A stretch of 64,000 nucleotides of DNA from Cellvibrio sp. PSBB006 (GCF_002162135.1 NZ_CP021382.1:3656001-3720000); one strand, 5' to 3'. Positions 35,551 to 45,362 are shown, numbered from the stretch's first letter. Notes: generated by a model from the sequence alone, not told the origin. Numbers and translations are program-made.

Positions 35551-36006
35551 TCATACCCAGGCACCCCGCATGGGCTTGGCTAACACCAACCACACTATCA
35601 GCACCATCAACAGGCACAGGACACCGCCCAGCAGGCAGCACCAGAAATGCACGCGCCCTTCGCTCTGGCGCTCGGCGCGCAGGATCAACAGGCCGGTAAA
35701 CATGTGGCAGATCACCAGCGCCGTCACCAGCGTCAGCTTGGCAATCAGCCAGACTTCCACGGTGCGGTTCACCAGAAACACAATCGTGCCGGCGATGATG
35801 GCAATCAGGGCAGAGGGGGTTGCGATGCGCACAAACACAAAGCGCGCGACGGCGTTATGCTCATACCGCAGCTCGCGGATATCCAGCTTCTCGCGTGTAT
35901 TGGACGCAATCAACGCCGGCAAGTACAGCAAGGCTGCACACCAGAACAGCAGTGCGATGATATGCAGCACGAGAAACCAGAGCATCAGGATGCCATCTCC
36001 CTTCAT
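35551..36006 (-). CDS. CopD/HemJ-like membrane protein
   Basis: 151 residues, four membrane helices beginning LWFLVLHIIALLFWCAALLY with a conserved histidine, then YLPALIASN and AKLTLVTALVICHMFTGLLI. The pattern fits the CopD/HemJ superfamily. Some relatives (HemJ) oxidise protoporphyrinogen IX, which would suit a neighbour of a heme-copper oxidase, but assignment to that activity is not secure. An alternative ATG lies at 35985. Confidence 0.65.
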   Translation of the reverse strand: MKGDGILMLWFLVLHIIALLFWCAALLYLPALIASNTREKLDIRELRYEHNAVARFVFVRIATPSALIAIIAGTIVFLVNRTVEVWLIAKLTLVTALVICHMFTGLLILRAERQSEGRVHFWCCLLGGVLCLLMVLIVWLVLAKPMRGAWV

Positions 36007-36151
36007 AAGTCCTGTGATCGCCCGGGAATGGCGCTAAACCGCCGCCGGCCTCCGCAGTATCCAATAGGCTCCGGTGAAACTCAGTGCGATGGGTGACATA
36101 GGTGAGGTGTTGGATGGAGATGCGGTGTTGTAAGGTACGATGATGGGAATG

Positions 36152-36190
36152 CGTAGGTCGCATTAGGCGCGCCGCGCCGTAATCCGACAC
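36152..36190 (+). repeat. REP-like element, copy 2 (degenerate)
   Basis: GTAGGTCGCATTAGGCGCG then CCGTAATCCGACA. One arm base changed; loop carries GCGCGCCGCGC. Confidence 0.7.
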
Positions 36191-36195
36191 CGGCC

Positions 36196-37914
36196 TTAAA
36201 AATAGAGATAAACCATCACCAGGGCCAATGTCCAACCGGCCAAAGCAATCCACTTCCATACCCGCTCCGGATGCCGTTCCATCAACGGTTTTTGCTTTGC
36301 CGTAAGCCACGCGGGGTTAGGCCGCTTGATGTCCTGCAACCATTCAGACAACGCTTCATAACGGCCATTGGGGTGAATATCCAGCGCCTTTTCCAGCGCC
36401 TGATCCAGCCAGTTGGGCACCAGCGGGTTGTATTGCATGGCAGAGTTGTAAGTCAGCCGCTGAAAACTTTTTAAATCCATCGCCGCGCTGTACTGGCTGC
36501 CGTAGGGCAACTTGCCGGTGAGCATTTCGTAAAGCAACACCGCCAGCGAAAACTGATCCGAACGCGGCCCGACCTTGCCGCCGTAACGGTATTCCGGTGC
36601 GGAATAATCGAGCGTACCGAGAATTTTATCGCGCAGAAACGGCGCGCCCATCTCCTGAATACCGGCCACCCAACAGGAACCGAAATCCACAATCATCGCG
36701 CCCTTGCTGCTGATCACGATATTGTCCGGTTTTAAATCCTGATGCAGGGTTTCCTTGCGATGAAAGGCGCGGATGCCGCGCGCTAAATGCTCGGTTAATT
36801 CCACCGCATCGCTGATCGCCAGGGTGCCGCGTTCTTTCAGTAATTGGGTGAGCGTCGGGCCGGGAATATATTCGGTGAGGTAATACAAACAGGAACGCGC
36901 CGCCGGTGGTGTTACCACCCGCGCGACATGGGGGCTTTGAATGCGCGCACCGATCCAGGATTCCAGGGCAAAGCGTTCGATGTACGCCGGGTCATCCTGA
37001 AAAATCACCGAAGGTGTTTTCATGACCAGCAGCTGATTCTTTTCGTCGCTGACCAGATACACCTGGCTGCGATTGGATTCGTGCAGGATTTTTTTTACCG
37101 TCAATCCATCGAGTTGCTGGCCGGGCGATAACAAGGGCGGAAACGGCAAACGCGATAAAACCTGCATCGCATCTGTCTGGCTGGCGCTGCCCAGTTGCTC
37201 GATACACGCCACCTGAATACTGAGATTATCGTCGCTGTTGTGCTGTAAAGCTGCCGCGATGGCGGCGCTGCATAATTGATCAAGGTCATCGCGGTGTTGC
37301 TGAATCAACGCAGAAAATTCGTTGGTGGGAATCACCTCGTGGATACCGTCGCAAGTCAGGATAAACAGATCGCCCACCTGTAACTCCACGGTGTGCATAT
37401 CAATTTCCAATGACGGGTCAGCGCCCAGTGCGCGGCTTAAATAATTGGTGGTGCGATCAATGCGTTGGGTGTGGTCGCGGGTGAGCGGTTCGAGCGAGCC
37501 ATCGCGCAAGCGATAGACCCGCGTATCGCCGACATGAAAAATAAAACCACTGTCGCCTTTTAAGATCAATGCAGAAAAGGTACTGAGGTAACCTTCGCCA
37601 TACACACTGTTCTGGCTGCGGCCCCACAAACTGCTGTTGAGCGATTGAATCACGCGCACAGCCGATTGTTGCGTGCGCCAGGTATCCGGCGTGGCGTAAT
37701 AATCGGTGAGAAAACCGGTGATGGCTGTTTGACTTGCCTCGCGCGCCGCTTCACTGCTGCTGACGCCATCCGCAATCGCAATGGCGATGCCTTTGCTGGT
37801 CAGGGCCGCACCGTCCGGCAGGCGCGCGCCCACCGTATCCTGATTCTCCGGTTTACGCCCCGCCTCACTGCGCTGCGCAAAACGAATCTGTAACGCCGAC
37901 TGCAAATGCTCCAT
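36196..37914 (-). CDS. Bifunctional PP2C phosphatase / Ser-Thr protein kinase
   Basis: 572 residues. Residues 1-235 are a PP2C phosphatase (NQDTVGARLPDG, IAIADGVSSSEAA, HVGDTRVYRLRDG, LFILTCDGIHEVI, NSDDNLSIQV). Residues 265-530 are a Hanks kinase: catalytic Lys in LLVMKTPS, HQDLKPDNIVIS (HQD rather than HRD), and VDFGS as the DFG. One C-terminal membrane helix (WIALAGWTLALVMVYLYF). It starts 7 bp after the nitrate transporter stop, the same arrangement I recall in Pseudomonas (PA1783-PA1782), so a role in nitrate assimilation is likely but its targets are unknown. Confidence 0.9.
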   Translation of the reverse strand: MEHLQSALQIRFAQRSEAGRKPENQDTVGARLPDGAALTSKGIAIAIADGVSSSEAAREASQTAITGFLTDYYATPDTWRTQQSAVRVIQSLNSSLWGRSQNSVYGEGYLSTFSALILKGDSGFIFHVGDTRVYRLRDGSLEPLTRDHTQRIDRTTNYLSRALGADPSLEIDMHTVELQVGDLFILTCDGIHEVIPTNEFSALIQQHRDDLDQLCSAAIAAALQHNSDDNLSIQVACIEQLGSASQTDAMQVLSRLPFPPLLSPGQQLDGLTVKKILHESNRSQVYLVSDEKNQLLVMKTPSVIFQDDPAYIERFALESWIGARIQSPHVARVVTPPAARSCLYYLTEYIPGPTLTQLLKERGTLAISDAVELTEHLARGIRAFHRKETLHQDLKPDNIVISSKGAMIVDFGSCWVAGIQEMGAPFLRDKILGTLDYSAPEYRYGGKVGPRSDQFSLAVLLYEMLTGKLPYGSQYSAAMDLKSFQRLTYNSAMQYNPLVPNWLDQALEKALDIHPNGRYEALSEWLQDIKRPNPAWLTAKQKPLMERHPERVWKWIALAGWTLALVMVYLYF

Positions 37915-37921
37915 AACGTGC

Positions 37922-39397
37922 TTAGGTCAATTCAATCTGCTGCACACTGCCATCGGCCATTACTTCCGTCATATGCCCTTGCGGTTCTTTCAAAAGTTGC
38001 ACAAATCCGAGCACCGTAATTGCCGTTGCCGTAATGATCAAAAAGAACGTGCCGATATCCATAAAACTGTACACGGTCAGGAAGGTGACGCCACCCACAT
38101 TACCGTACGCACCGGTCATACCCGCGATCTGGCCAGTCATGCGGCGCTTGACCAACGGCACCATCGCAAACACCGCACCGCAACCAGCTTGCACAAACAG
38201 CGAACAAATAATCACAGCCGCGAAAGCAAAAACCAACGGCCAGGTCGCGGTGATCTGTGACATCAACAAATAACCTACCGCAACACCGGCAAGGATAATT
38301 GACATGGAACGGCGACGGCCAAAACGGTCACTGAACCAGCCGCCACCGGGACGCGCCACCAGATTCATAATCGCAAAAGAGCCGCCCAGCATGCTCGCCT
38401 GCGCCAATGACAAATCCGTAAAGGTTTCCAGAAAAAAAGCGGGCAATACCGACACCACGGCCAGCTCGGAACCGAAGGTAACAAAGTAAGCCCAGTTTAA
38501 AATAGCAACCTGTTTGAACTCATATTTATCGTGCTGCGGTGCGCCGTTTTTCAGCATGTCTTTATTGACACGATAGATTTGCGAGAACTGGAATAAAAAT
38601 AACGCCAGCAAAACCCCGTAAAGCACATAGCTGGTGGCATAACTCAACAAGCCTAATTCATGGGGCGATAATTTCCACGCGAGGATGGCCAGCACAACGT
38701 ACATGGGTACATTCATCGCCACATAAAACCAGAAATCTTTTTTGCTGGTAACTTCAAGGCCGCCGGATTTTTTGGGCTTGAAATAGGTAGAACCCTTGGG
38801 GGTGTTGCGTGCGGCGTAATAAAAGAAGCCGCCGAAGATGATGGCAAATACACCCGTGGTGCCGATGGCGTAACGCCAGCCGAGTTCACCACCAAACAGG
38901 GTCAATGCTAACAAAGGTACGAGGAACGCCGCTGCCGCTGCACCGAAATTACCCCAGCCGCCGTAGATGCCTTCGGCTAAACCAACTTGCCGTGCGGGAA
39001 ACCATTCACCAACCAGACGAATACCGATCACAAAACCCGCGCCGACAAAGCCGAGTAGAAAACGAAACAGTGCTAACTGTTCAAAAGATTGCGCGCTGGC
39101 AAATGCGAGGCACAACAGGCCGGAGGCGATCAACAAACCGCTGTAAATCGCTCGGGGCCCGAATTTATCTACCAGTATGCCGATCACAATCCGCGCGGGA
39201 ATGGTCAGCGCAATGTTCATGATTAATAACGCTTTCCACTGCGCGTCTGTCATGGCGAAAGCTTCCATGATCAACGGCTTGAGTGGTGCCAGGTTAAACC
39301 AGATCATGAAGGTCAGGAAAAACGCAAACCAGGACAAATGCAGAATGCGGATGGAAGGTTGCGACAGGTCGAGCAGATTCAATTTAACGGAGCTCAT
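37922..39397 (-). CDS. nasA: Nitrate/nitrite transporter, NarK/NasA family (MFS)
   Basis: 491 residues, twelve helices. Hallmarks of the nitrate-nitrite porter family: [40 protein letters not shown] with the substrate arginine, [13 protein letters not shown], and [14 protein letters not shown] in the second half. Forms an operon with the phosphatase/kinase. Upstream lie a sigma-54-type promoter (39533-39548) and a leader of about 125 nt, consistent with nitrogen-controlled nitrate assimilation. Confidence 0.92.
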   Translation of the reverse strand: MSSVKLNLLDLSQPSIRILHLSWFAFFLTFMIWFNLAPLKPLIMEAFAMTDAQWKALLIMNIALTIPARIVIGILVDKFGPRAIYSGLLIASGLLCLAFASAQSFEQLALFRFLLGFVGAGFVIGIRLVGEWFPARQVGLAEGIYGGWGNFGAAAAAFLVPLLALTLFGGELGWRYAIGTTGVFAIIFGGFFYYAARNTPKGSTYFKPKKSGGLEVTSKKDFWFYVAMNVPMYVVLAILAWKLSPHELGLLSYATSYVLYGVLLALFLFQFSQIYRVNKDMLKNGAPQHDKYEFKQVAILNWAYFVTFGSELAVVSVLPAFFLETFTDLSLAQASMLGGSFAIMNLVARPGGGWFSDRFGRRRSMSIILAGVAVGYLLMSQITATWPLVFAFAAVIICSLFVQAGCGAVFAMVPLVKRRMTGQIAGMTGAYGNVGGVTFLTVYSFMDIGTFFLIITATAITVLGFVQLLKEPQGHMTEVMADGSVQQIELT

Positions 39398-39532
39398 GAA
39401 ACATCATCCATTGGGCAAGTCGGCGGACAAGCGTCAGCCGGTGTTCAAATTTGGGTCATGGTTTTTGCCACAATATGAGCGCGACGGGTATTCAGTTTCA
39501 GAGAGTGCGCAGTTGTGTGGCGTTTTTGATTT

Positions 39533-39548
39533 AGCAATGCTTATGCCA
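39533..39548 (-). promoter_or_regulatory. Sigma-54-type promoter for nasA
   Basis: On the minus strand TGGCATAAGCATTGCT: the -24 GG and -12 GC are exactly 12 bp apart and both elements match the TGGCAY-N5-TTGCW consensus. The start would be near 39522, leaving a leader of about 125 nt before nasA, room for NasT-type attenuation. Confidence 0.68.
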
Positions 39549-39792
39549 GTATGAGGATTTACGAAGAATCAAGGGCTTAGGCAGGTTTTGCCACGCGTTT
39601 GGCAGTGGGTATCGCGTCGAAAAAAGCGGATTCGCCCTAAATAAAAGCACAATGAACTTATTTGGTGCTCAAAAATAATGCCTGTATATCTAAAAACTGA
39701 ACGTTGAAAACGAAGTTTGGTTTTACTCGTTGCGCCTGAAAAATTTGCACGCATCATGCACCACTCACATGCTTTATTAAGGTGCACTACAT

Positions 39793-39823
39793 GTAGGTCG
39801 GATTAGCGCAGCGTAATCCGACA
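39793..39823 (+). repeat. REP-like element, copy 3
   Basis: GTAGGTCGGATTAGCGCAGC then GTAATCCGACA; the cleanest copy. Confidence 0.85.
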
Positions 39824-39865
39824 CCGCACCTGCCGTGCACCAATAACATTCAACGGGGATTTTGT

Positions 39866-39896
39866 TGGTCGGATTAGCCAAAGCCGTAATCCGACA
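39866..39896 (+). repeat. REP-like element, copy 4
   Basis: TGGTCGGATTAGCCAAAGCC then GTAATCCGACA, close to copy 1 in its loop. Confidence 0.82.
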
Positions 39897-39930
39897 ATGT
39901 GGTCTATAGGGCGGTGCCCGGGATATTCGC

Positions 39931-39961
39931 GTCGGATTACGCTGCGCTAATCCGACCTACT
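39931..39961 (-). repeat. REP-like element, copy 5 (inverted), overlapping the AsmA stop
   Basis: GTCGGATTACGCTGCGCTAA then TCCGACCTAC, the reverse of copy 3. Read on the minus strand, its AGG-TCG-GAT-TAG gives the final Arg-Ser-Asp-stop of the AsmA protein. Confidence 0.85.
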
Positions 39962-41938
39962 ACGATTGATCAACTCGCGGCAGTTGGTGTTTTCGGCATC
40001 GCCGCTTTCGATAAATGGCAGGATCGCCGCGAAGGGCGATAGCAGGGTTCCCAAGGCTACGGCAGCCGCGCCGCGCGACAAAGTGCGTTCAGTATCCAGG
40101 CCAACTTCCGGTTCTTTTAACCGGCCCGATACCACTACCGGAACGCGCAAGGAAAGCAGGCTGTTATCCTTGGGTTTTGCATCCAGCTTGGCATTGATGA
40201 CTTCGTCTTCCATATCGATGGTCATGTTGCCGACCAGCAGAGAGTCTTCGGTATCCAGCACCACCACATCCGACGTCAGCAAGCCATCTTCCACATTGAA
40301 ATCGGCGAGGCCGCAACGAATACGCGTGGATTTATCCTGGCCCAGAAAAAGTGGTAATGCCTGACCGATGTCGAGATCCGACGCTTCCATTAATAACAAA
40401 CTGATCTTGCCATCGGCCATCACAATCGCCAGTTCACCGTTGCTCGCGGCGAGCACTTCCGCCAGCGAAGCGCCCTGGCCGGTGAGGGTAATCTGGCCGC
40501 CGAATAAACCTTCGGTGGTGTCGGCAAAGCGTGTGCCGGCAAAAAATTGCGCGAGGCTCAGGTTGCGCAGGTTGAGATCCAGCTTCATTGGCGGCACATC
40601 CTGTTGAGCGTCCACTTCAATCATGCCATCGATGGTGCCGTCGGCCAGTACGACTTTTAAGGGGTCAAGCTTTAATAAACCGTCCTGCAAATCAAAACGC
40701 ACATCCATCCCTTTGAATGGCAGATTGGGCGCTTCAATACGTGCGGCGTGCAGCGTGACATCCAGGTCGGTGCCGCGCAGACGTTCAACACGCAATGGCA
40801 CGTCGGGAATCAGATTGGGGCTGGCTTCTTTTTCGGCGGCAGCTTGCTGTTGTTCCGGCGAGGCTTCTTCGCCGGACGGTGACAAACCGATAAAACCACC
40901 GAGATCCTGGCTGTCGAGTAAATTGGACGTTAAATTCGCTTTCAAAAATCCGCGTTCACCGCGCGTGTCGTAAGTGAGGTTGCCGGAGAGATCGCTGCCG
41001 CCGACCTCACCTTTAAACGCTTCATAACCCCATACGCCGTCTTTTTTGGTGAGTTGGCCCGCCAGTGTATAAGGTGGTGTTGGCGGCAGTGGAATAGCCG
41101 TGAGATAAAACAAATTTGCCATGTTATCGCCGGCAATATTTAACGAAGCATCAACTCCCGTGAGTTTTATCGGATCGCGGAAACTGCCGTCGACAACGAC
41201 TTCGGTATCACCCATGGTTACCCGTAAAGTCAGTGGGTAGTCGCGCGTGGAATCGCGCAGGGTTTCGAGGGATTCGCCGGAGGCTTCCAATTCAAAGGTT
41301 TCGTCCTGAATGCTGCCGGTACCGGTTATCGTAAAATTTCGTTCTGTTTTCTTATTGTCTGATTCACCGCCTTCTCCGACGACGGTGTCCAATGCCAAAT
41401 CCAGAGTAAGTCCTTTCGTGTGATCGCGGTAGATAACCTGGCCTTCGCGCAACTCCAGCATACCGATCAAAGGAAAATCATGGCGGCTATCTGGCTCAAC
41501 CGCTTCCTGCGCAGCGTTCGCCGTGGATAATGCAGGGAATTGCCAGCTGTTTTCGTCGGCAGATTTTTTTTCGAGAGTCAGGCGCGGCTCAACCAATACA
41601 ATATCGCCGAACTCCAATTTTCCTATTAATAATTTTAACGGTTTGAAACTGAAGTCCAGCGTCTCGATACTCGCCATGTTTTCATCGGGGTACCCCGGCG
41701 CATTGGCGAGACGTAATTTTTCCACATGCACATCGGTGTGCGTGAAATGCCAATCAATATCCAGATCGCCAGCTATCACCAGTTCGCGGCCGAGGCGTTT
41801 GCTTCCCTGATTTTCCGTCAATGAACGCACCAAAGGTTCAGAAAAAATAATGATCAGGATGATCGCCAGAAACAGCACACCGATGAGGATGCCGAGCGCA
41901 GTCAATAATTTATGTTGACGAAAAGTGTGTGCTGACAT
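39947..41938 (-). CDS. AsmA-family envelope protein
   Basis: 663 residues from the ATG at 41938 (the frame extends eight codons further). One N-terminal membrane helix (LGILIGVLFLAIILIIIFSE) followed by a long periplasmic beta-rich part: LGRELVIAGDLDIDWHFTHT at the start, and the AsmA_2 C-terminal region (GLFGGQITLTGQGASLAEVL, DGLLTSDVVVLDTEDSLLVG, VPVVVSGRLKEPEVGLD). AsmA-like proteins support phospholipid transport to and homeostasis of the outer membrane. The last residues RSRSD and the stop are encoded by a REP-like repeat, so the original end has been replaced. Confidence 0.87.
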   Translation of the reverse strand: MSAHTFRQHKLLTALGILIGVLFLAIILIIIFSEPLVRSLTENQGSKRLGRELVIAGDLDIDWHFTHTDVHVEKLRLANAPGYPDENMASIETLDFSFKPLKLLIGKLEFGDIVLVEPRLTLEKKSADENSWQFPALSTANAAQEAVEPDSRHDFPLIGMLELREGQVIYRDHTKGLTLDLALDTVVGEGGESDNKKTERNFTITGTGSIQDETFELEASGESLETLRDSTRDYPLTLRVTMGDTEVVVDGSFRDPIKLTGVDASLNIAGDNMANLFYLTAIPLPPTPPYTLAGQLTKKDGVWGYEAFKGEVGGSDLSGNLTYDTRGERGFLKANLTSNLLDSQDLGGFIGLSPSGEEASPEQQQAAAEKEASPNLIPDVPLRVERLRGTDLDVTLHAARIEAPNLPFKGMDVRFDLQDGLLKLDPLKVVLADGTIDGMIEVDAQQDVPPMKLDLNLRNLSLAQFFAGTRFADTTEGLFGGQITLTGQGASLAEVLAASNGELAIVMADGKISLLLMEASDLDIGQALPLFLGQDKSTRIRCGLADFNVEDGLLTSDVVVLDTEDSLLVGNMTIDMEDEVINAKLDAKPKDNSLLSLRVPVVVSGRLKEPEVGLDTERTLSRGAAAVALGTLLSPFAAILPFIESGDAENTNCRELINRSRSD

Positions 41939-42220
41939 AGTGCCTCGCCCAGTCCTTAACAAGGGCGCCGATAAACAAGCGCAAGATGACCACCTAATGA
42001 CAGTTTGACGAATTCATGATGACAACTATGCCAGGCCAGCTCTGTGCGACACCACACTCTGGTAAAACGCGTCGCGCGTTAATCATCTTGTGGTTCAAGA
42101 ACTTATCGACATGCTGACCAGCAATACACAAAAGCCTGTAAACAAAACATTAAGGGCGGGAATTATTCACGGCAGTGTTCGTCAATTATTTAACGAGGTT
42201 AAATAAACAGGAGAAGCGTC

Positions 42221-42751
42221 ATGAAACAAAGTATGCGCCAAGACGGCATGAGTCAGCAGCAGGGTAACCAGAGACAAACGCAATCGCCGATACAAACCCA
42301 ATCATTGGACGACAATAATCGTCCGGCGGAAATTGATGAATTGGATTTTGAAGAGGAAGAGCGCCCGAGCAAAGCCGGCGATACACCTGACCCGGCTGAT
42401 GTGCAACATTATCGCGCCGCCGAACGTGCGCGTGAGGCTGGTTTGAGTGGCGCCGCTGTGCCCGATGATGATTACACGAATGATGATCTGACACCGGAAA
42501 ACCTGATAGCAGAAGACGGCGCGCGCTCATCCAAAGAACCCGGCGGTGAGGAACCGGCGGAGTGGGATCTCACGGAAAAATATGATGTAGGTGGCGGACA
42601 CGGTTTTGATGAAGCAGAACTGGCGCGGCGCGATCCGCTCGATAAAAAACCCTGGGATGGCGATGCAGATGAACCCCTGGAATCGCTGCCGGAAGCGGGT
42701 GAAGATTACGTTGCTGCTGAGGACGATGAAGAAGATCGCACGGCTGATTGA
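42221..42751 (+). CDS. Acidic, probably disordered protein
   Basis: 176 residues after an AGGAG site. Gln-rich N-terminus, then highly acidic with ELDFEEEERPSKAGDTPD and NDDLTPENLIAEDGARSSKE; little hydrophobic content, so likely disordered. The NDDLTPENLI-EDGARS segment is found in small pseudomonad proteins sometimes mislabelled as phosphotransfer- or kinase-related. Function unknown. A REP-like repeat begins 3 bp past the stop. Confidence 0.75.
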   Translation: MKQSMRQDGMSQQQGNQRQTQSPIQTQSLDDNNRPAEIDELDFEEEERPSKAGDTPDPADVQHYRAAERAREAGLSGAAVPDDDYTNDDLTPENLIAEDGARSSKEPGGEEPAEWDLTEKYDVGGGHGFDEAELARRDPLDKKPWDGDADEPLESLPEAGEDYVAAEDDEEDRTAD

Positions 42752-42753
42752 TT

Positions 42754-42795
42754 AGGTCGGATTGCGCGGCGTTGCACGCCGCTAATCCGACCTAC
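42754..42795 (+). repeat. REP-like element, copy 6
   Basis: TAGGTCGGATTGCGCGGCG then CGCCGCTAATCCGACCTA: longer arms than other copies, extending to GCG/CGC. Confidence 0.78.
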
Positions 42796-42814
42796 CTGGA
42801 TACACCGTCGCACC

Positions 42815-42852
42815 CTAGGTCGAATTAGCCACAACGTGGTGTAATCCGACAC
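42815..42852 (+). repeat. REP-like element, copy 7
   Basis: TAGGTCGAATTAGCCAC then GTGGTGTAATCCGACAC, one arm base changed. Confidence 0.72.
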
Positions 42853-42961
42853 AGCCACCAAACCCTTCTCCTCCCGCCCAAAAAATAAAAACACCCCCCG
42901 CTATATTCCCATCACCAAATTCGCTACATTAGCGCCCATCTTTTTCATCGGAGTTTCAAGC

Positions 42962-44032
42962 ATGACGTGGTTATTGTTGGGTGCCGGTTTGGTGTTGTTG
43001 GTCATTGGTGCAGACTTATTGGTTAAAGGCGCCGCGCGGCTCGCCGCCAACTTCGGCGTGCCCAGTCTGGTGATCGGTTTGACCGTGGTAGCCTTCGGTA
43101 CCAGTGCGCCGGAATTGGCTGTCAGCGTTAAAGCCGCGTTTTCCGGTCAGGCAGAGCTGGCCATTGCCAATGCGGTAGGCAGTAATATTTTTAACGTACT
43201 GTTTATCCTCGGTGTTGCGGCGGTTGTTTCGCCGCTGATTATTTCCAAACAATTAATTCGCCAGGATGTACCCATCATGGTTGTAGTGTCCGTGGTGGCC
43301 TTGCTCATGACGCTCAACGGCAATATCAACAAACTTGAAGCGGCTATATTGGCTTTGGGTTTATTTGGCTACACCGCCTTTTTATTTTTTCAGGGCAAAA
43401 AACAAGGCGCAGATGTTTCTGATGAAGAAGTGGAAGAAATGCTGAAAACACCGGTACCGACCTGGAAAAATGTTCTGATGGTTGTCGGCGGTTTGGCGCT
43501 GCTGGTGTGGGGCGCGCGTTGGTTAGTGCAAAGCGCAGTCGAGATTGCCACTGCCTGGGGTGTAAACGAAGCGGTGATTGGTTTAACGATTGTGGCGGCG
43601 GGAACTTCCCTGCCTGAGGTGGTCACATCGGTGGTTGCCACCATCAAAGGCCAGCGCGATATTGCAGTGGGCAACGTGGTAGGCAGTAATATTTTTAACA
43701 TTCTGTGCGTGTTGGGCTTATCGGGTCTGGTGTCACCGACGCCGCTACTCGCGGGTGAACAATTGGCTAATATCGATATCCCGGTAATGGTTGGTGTGGC
43801 GATTTTGTGTGTACCCTTGTTTTTTATCGGCTCCATCCTGCATCGTGTTGAAGGTTTATTATTTCTTGCGCTTTACGTGGCATATGTTTGGTACCTGGTT
43901 GCTATGGCACTGTCGCAACCTTATTTAAATACTTTGCAAAGCGGTATTATCTACGGGCTCTTGCCGATCGTTGTGCTTTACGTGGTGATTGCATTTATCC
44001 ACGATATTCGCCAGCGGCGCTTACGAGGTTAA
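42962..44032 (+). CDS. Calcium/sodium antiporter (YrbG type)
   Basis: 356 residues, ten helices in two inverted repeats. Each carries the alpha-repeat ion-binding motif: GLTVVAFGTSAPELAVSV (about 38-55) and GLTIVAAGTSLPEVVTSV (about 208-225), and GSNIFN follows in both. It exchanges sodium or protons for calcium at the inner membrane. The esterase gene follows after 9 bp, so the two are probably cotranscribed. Confidence 0.93.
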   Translation: MTWLLLGAGLVLLVIGADLLVKGAARLAANFGVPSLVIGLTVVAFGTSAPELAVSVKAAFSGQAELAIANAVGSNIFNVLFILGVAAVVSPLIISKQLIRQDVPIMVVVSVVALLMTLNGNINKLEAAILALGLFGYTAFLFFQGKKQGADVSDEEVEEMLKTPVPTWKNVLMVVGGLALLVWGARWLVQSAVEIATAWGVNEAVIGLTIVAAGTSLPEVVTSVVATIKGQRDIAVGNVVGSNIFNILCVLGLSGLVSPTPLLAGEQLANIDIPVMVGVAILCVPLFFIGSILHRVEGLLFLALYVAYVWYLVAMALSQPYLNTLQSGIIYGLLPIVVLYVVIAFIHDIRQRRLRG

Positions 44033-44041
44033 GGAAGAGGT

Positions 44042-45256
44042 ATGTTACTAAGCTTCAGCATTGTGATGTTGTTACTGTTGCTGATAGCCCGTTATCGTTC
44101 TCCTCGCAACGGCATAATCAGAATCATCTGGTTTTTCCTCAGCCTGCTGCCCAGTGAATTACCCTGGGCGGCGGCGCTGCTTCAATCCGTTGTTATTTTT
44201 TTCCTGCTGTTTTTTGTCGATCCCTTTTCTGCTGAAAATGTTATGGCATTGCTTCTGTCAGCGCTGACATTGTGGGGCTGGTACGATTTGCATTGCAAAA
44301 CCTTTCACGCCGATAAATCCCTGCGCAATGCGCTGCGTGAGAATTTACCCGAACTGGATGAGTCAGACGTTATCGCGCCGTCGGTCATCCAGTGGCGGCA
44401 CTGGCTCAATCCATTTTATTATCATCGGCAGGGTGTTGAGCACTTGCGTGACATTGCATACGGTCCGCATCCGCGTCAGCAATTGGATATTTATCGCCCC
44501 GCAACCCGGAATTCCGCAACTCAGAATATAGCCACACCAAGACCGGTGCTAATCCAGGTGCACGGCGGTGGATGGATGCTTGGCCACAAACATCAGCAGG
44601 CGCAACCTTTGCTGCATTTCCTTGCGCAACATGATTGGCTGTGTGTGGATATTAATTATCGGCTTGCGCCGCATCATCCCTATCCCCATTGCTTGCAGGA
44701 TGTAAAAACCGTCATCGCCTGGGTGAAGCAACATATCGCTGAGTACGGCGGCGATCCGCAATTTATTGCCTTAGCCGGTGAATCCGCCGGCGCACATCTG
44801 GCCATGCTCGCGGCGTTGACTGCCGGCCATGAGGAGTTTCAATGGGACGCAACGGCTGACACCCGCGTGCAAGCGGTGGTATCGCTTTATGGCGTGTACG
44901 ATCTCACCGAAGATTCCCACACCTGGTCAGGAATGGTTGGCCGTTTTTTGCAGAAAAAAATTATGCCGGCTACACCGGACATTTTGCGTATCGCCTCACC
45001 ACGTCACCAGATTATTAAAAATGCGCCGCCGGTGTTTGTGATTCACGGCACTACTGACAGCCTGGTCTTTGTTGAAGATGCGCGCGAATTTGTTGAGGAG
45101 CTGCGCCAGACATCGCTCGCGCCAGTGGTCTATACAGAATTGGACGGCGCAGAACACGGCTTCGATTTATTCCACAGCGTGCGCACCGAATACACCATCA
45201 CCGCCATCGAAAAGTTCCTCCGCCATTGCTACGAAACACACCGTAGGTCGGATTAG
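44042..45256 (+). CDS. Alpha/beta hydrolase (HSL-type esterase) with membrane N-terminus
   Basis: 404 residues. Residues 1-85 contain hydrophobic helices (SFSIVMLLLLLIARY, LQSVVIFFLLFFVDPF). The catalytic domain has the oxyanion-hole motif VHGGGWMLGHKH, nucleophile Ser in LAGESAGAHLAMLAAL, Asp region DSLVFVEDAREF and His in DGAEHGFDLF, as in hormone-sensitive-lipase-like carboxylesterases. Probably membrane-bound facing the periplasm or cytoplasm; substrate unknown. The last codons (THRRSD-stop) come from a REP-like repeat. Confidence 0.85.
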   Translation: MLLSFSIVMLLLLLIARYRSPRNGIIRIIWFFLSLLPSELPWAAALLQSVVIFFLLFFVDPFSAENVMALLLSALTLWGWYDLHCKTFHADKSLRNALRENLPELDESDVIAPSVIQWRHWLNPFYYHRQGVEHLRDIAYGPHPRQQLDIYRPATRNSATQNIATPRPVLIQVHGGGWMLGHKHQQAQPLLHFLAQHDWLCVDINYRLAPHHPYPHCLQDVKTVIAWVKQHIAEYGGDPQFIALAGESAGAHLAMLAALTAGHEEFQWDATADTRVQAVVSLYGVYDLTEDSHTWSGMVGRFLQKKIMPATPDILRIASPRHQIIKNAPPVFVIHGTTDSLVFVEDAREFVEELRQTSLAPVVYTELDGAEHGFDLFHSVRTEYTITAIEKFLRHCYETHRRSD

Positions 45257-45272
45257 CGCCAGCGTAATCCGA
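45243..45272 (+). repeat. REP-like element, copy 8, supplies the esterase stop codon
   Basis: GTAGGTCGGATTAGCGCC then AGCGTAATCCGATA. AGG-TCG-GAT-TAG is read in frame as the end of the hydrolase gene. Confidence 0.83.
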
Positions 45273-45318
45273 TACCCATCATGAATATTTCGCACCGCAA
45301 TTATTTGGCGAGTTTTTT

Positions 45319-45360
45319 GTCGGATTACGATGCCTTGCAGGCGTCTAACGCGATCTACGG
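45319..45360 (-). repeat. REP-like element, copy 9 (degenerate, inverted)
   Basis: GTCGGATTACGATGCC then GGCGTCTAACGCGATCTACG; the left arm is intact, the right arm diverged. Confidence 0.6.
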
Positions 45361-45362
45361 GG

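Larger units (their letters stand above)
39398..39946. other. Regulatory region upstream of nasA with three REP-like elements
   Basis: About 550 bp with no gene. It holds the nasA leader and sigma-54-type promoter near its left side and three REP-like repeats at its right end. I looked for an NtrC-type GCAC-GTGC palindrome and found none with proper spacing. Confidence 0.6.

Noticed and set aside
39643..39668. GCAC...GGTGC as an NtrC-binding site upstream of nasA
   Set aside because: The spacing is about 13 bp between half-sites rather than the compact palindrome of NtrC sites.
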